DNA from: an uncultured Buttiauxella sp.
GTDB taxonomy: Bacteria > Pseudomonadota > Gammaproteobacteria > Enterobacterales > Enterobacteriaceae
Direction: 5' to 3'
DNA: 32,453 nt
Assembly (NCBI GenBank): GCA_946480445.1
Contig: CAMLJN010000033.1
Span: forward strand, 1 to 32,453
In this document: piece by piece, positions 32,072 to 32,453 of the stretch
Layout of the letters: each line of letters begins with the position of its first letter
How positions within the stretch are numbered: the first letter of the stretch is position 1
The notes under the pieces: model-generated
Databases searched by the model: none
What the model was told of the DNA's origin: nothing
The model's input: the letters and a program-made list of their open reading frames with translations, nothing else
Translations under genes and position numbers: made by a program

Positions 32072-32131
32072 GCGTTAGCTGAATTCACGTTTTTCTAACC
32101 TAAAACTCAGCTAACGCCCCAAAACGGGGCG
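32072..32131 (-). promoter_or_regulatory. Structured purH leader with overlapping hairpins
   Basis: Two stems can form in the purH 5' leader. GCGTTAGCTGA (32072-32082) pairs perfectly with TCAGCTAACGC (32107-32117) over a 24-nt loop. CGCCCC (32115-32120) pairs with GGGGCG (32126-32131) over a 5-nt loop. They share 32115-32117, so they exclude each other at their edges. There is no U-tract directly after the GC stem. Regulatory use is inferred. Confidence 0.5.
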
Positions 32132-32148
32132 TCCATTTATCGCGGTGC

Positions 32149-32154
32149 ATTGTA
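32149..32154 (-). promoter_or_regulatory. purH promoter -10 element
   Basis: TACAAT on the minus strand lies directly downstream of the PurR operator. The upstream -35 region overlaps the operator and is weak by eye (GAGCGC at a 17-bp spacing), so the exact start site is uncertain. Confidence 0.5.
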
Positions 32155-32170
32155 GCGAAAACGTTTGCGT
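32155..32170 (-). promoter_or_regulatory. PurR operator of purHD
   Basis: GCGAAAACGTTTGCGT matches the PurR consensus ACGCAAACGTTTGCGT at 14 of 16 positions, including the central AAACGTTT. It overlaps the spacer and -35 region of the purH promoter, where purine-bound PurR would block initiation. Confidence 0.85.
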
Positions 32171-32202
32171 CGCGCTCGCAAAATTTCAGGCCAAATCACA
32201 AT

Positions 32203-32223
32203 TGTGGATAAGTTTGTGCACAA
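32203..32223. promoter_or_regulatory. DnaA box with adjacent degenerate boxes
   Basis: TGTGGATAA (32203-32211) is the perfect DnaA box TTATCCACA on the minus strand. The neighbouring TTGTGCACAA palindrome (32214-32223) contains a one-mismatch box, and TGGGTATAA (32225-32233) is another. The function is unknown. Confidence 0.5.
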
Positions 32224-32262
32224 CTGGGTATAAGGCGGGGTTTTGCTGGGGATTACAGCAGT

Positions 32263-32324
32263 CAGTTAAATTACTGCAAATTTAGGGTTGCGGCGCCGGG
32301 AGAACTCCCTATAATGCGCCTCCA
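32263..32324 (+). promoter_or_regulatory. rRNA operon promoter P1 with UP element
   Basis: TTGCGG (32288-32293), a 16-bp spacer and a perfect TATAAT (32310-32315) are followed by the GC-rich discriminator GCGCCTCC and a likely start A at about 32324, the layout of E. coli rrn P1. An A+T-rich UP-like stretch lies at about 32263-32283. FIS sites are expected further upstream but I do not assign them. The position next to purH suggests the rrnE equivalent. Confidence 0.88.
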
Positions 32325-32398
32325 TCGACACGGAACATGTGAACAACATCACAGAGTAACGGCGGCGATAAGAGTTAAAAAAATCCTGAAATTCAGGG

Positions 32399-32426
32399 TT
32401 GACTCTGAAAGAGGAAAGCGTATTAT
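32399..32426 (+). promoter_or_regulatory. rRNA operon promoter P2
   Basis: TTGACT (32399-32404) and TATTAT (32421-32426) are 16 bp apart, about 110 bp after P1, as in E. coli rrn operons. The window ends at 32453, before the leader boxA and the 16S gene. Confidence 0.85.
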
Positions 32427-32453
32427 ACGCCACCTCGAGTTAGCAAGCGAAAG

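Overview
The window is chromosomal DNA of a member of the Enterobacteriaceae. The informational proteins follow the Escherichia coli order (tufB-secE-nusG-rplKA-rplJL-rpoBC, thiCEFSGH, rsd/nudC-hemE-nfi-yjaG-hupA-yjaH, purHD, rrn promoters) and match E. coli proteins in length, often to the residue. Accessory genes absent from this stretch of E. coli K-12, and the apparent absence of zraPSR between yjaH and purD, point to an Enterobacter/Lelliottia/Leclercia-like relative. The genus cannot be fixed by eye.

Layout. 1-12482 (+): the end of tufB, secE-nusG, the rplKA and rplJL-rpoBC operons with their autoregulatory leaders (L1 site, L10-L7/L12 site, attenuator and RNase III stem before rpoB), and a strong terminator after rpoC. 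12584-15386: a lineage-specific patch with a secreted alpha/beta hydrolase (+), a convergent and overlapping seven-helix membrane AraC-type regulator (-), and an EIIA/EIIB pair of the lactose/cellobiose PTS family without its EIIC (-). 15711-21340 (-): the thiamin operon thiCEFSGH behind a TPP riboswitch. Adjacent genes overlap or are 1 nt apart, except where thiS runs 17 nt into thiF. 21337-26296: rsd (-) diverges from the + strand run nudC, hemE, nfi, yjaG, hupA, yjaH. 26297-29060: an accessory pair, a DUF2235/Tle1-like lipase and a coupled lipoprotein, which looks like a type VI secretion effector-immunity unit without its own VgrG or PAAR. 29137-32170 (-): purH-purD under a PurR operator. 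32203-32453: the upstream region and P1/P2 promoters of an rRNA operon whose 16S gene lies beyond the window.

How the genes work together. The left third is the transcription/translation core, tuned by ribosomal-protein feedback. The thi operon makes the thiazole (ThiFSGH), the pyrimidine (ThiC) and couples them (ThiE), with TPP feeding back on thiC. Rsd holds sigma-70 in stationary phase, NudC acts on NAD and NAD-capped RNA, HemE makes coproporphyrinogen III, and Nfi repairs deaminated bases. PurHD makes purine nucleotides and sits beside the rRNA promoter. The parts most worth a second look are the Tle1-like/DUF2931 pair, the hydrolase/membrane-AraC overlap, the orphan EIIBA genes with CRP-like and LacI-type sites, and the mutually exclusive hairpins in the purH leader.
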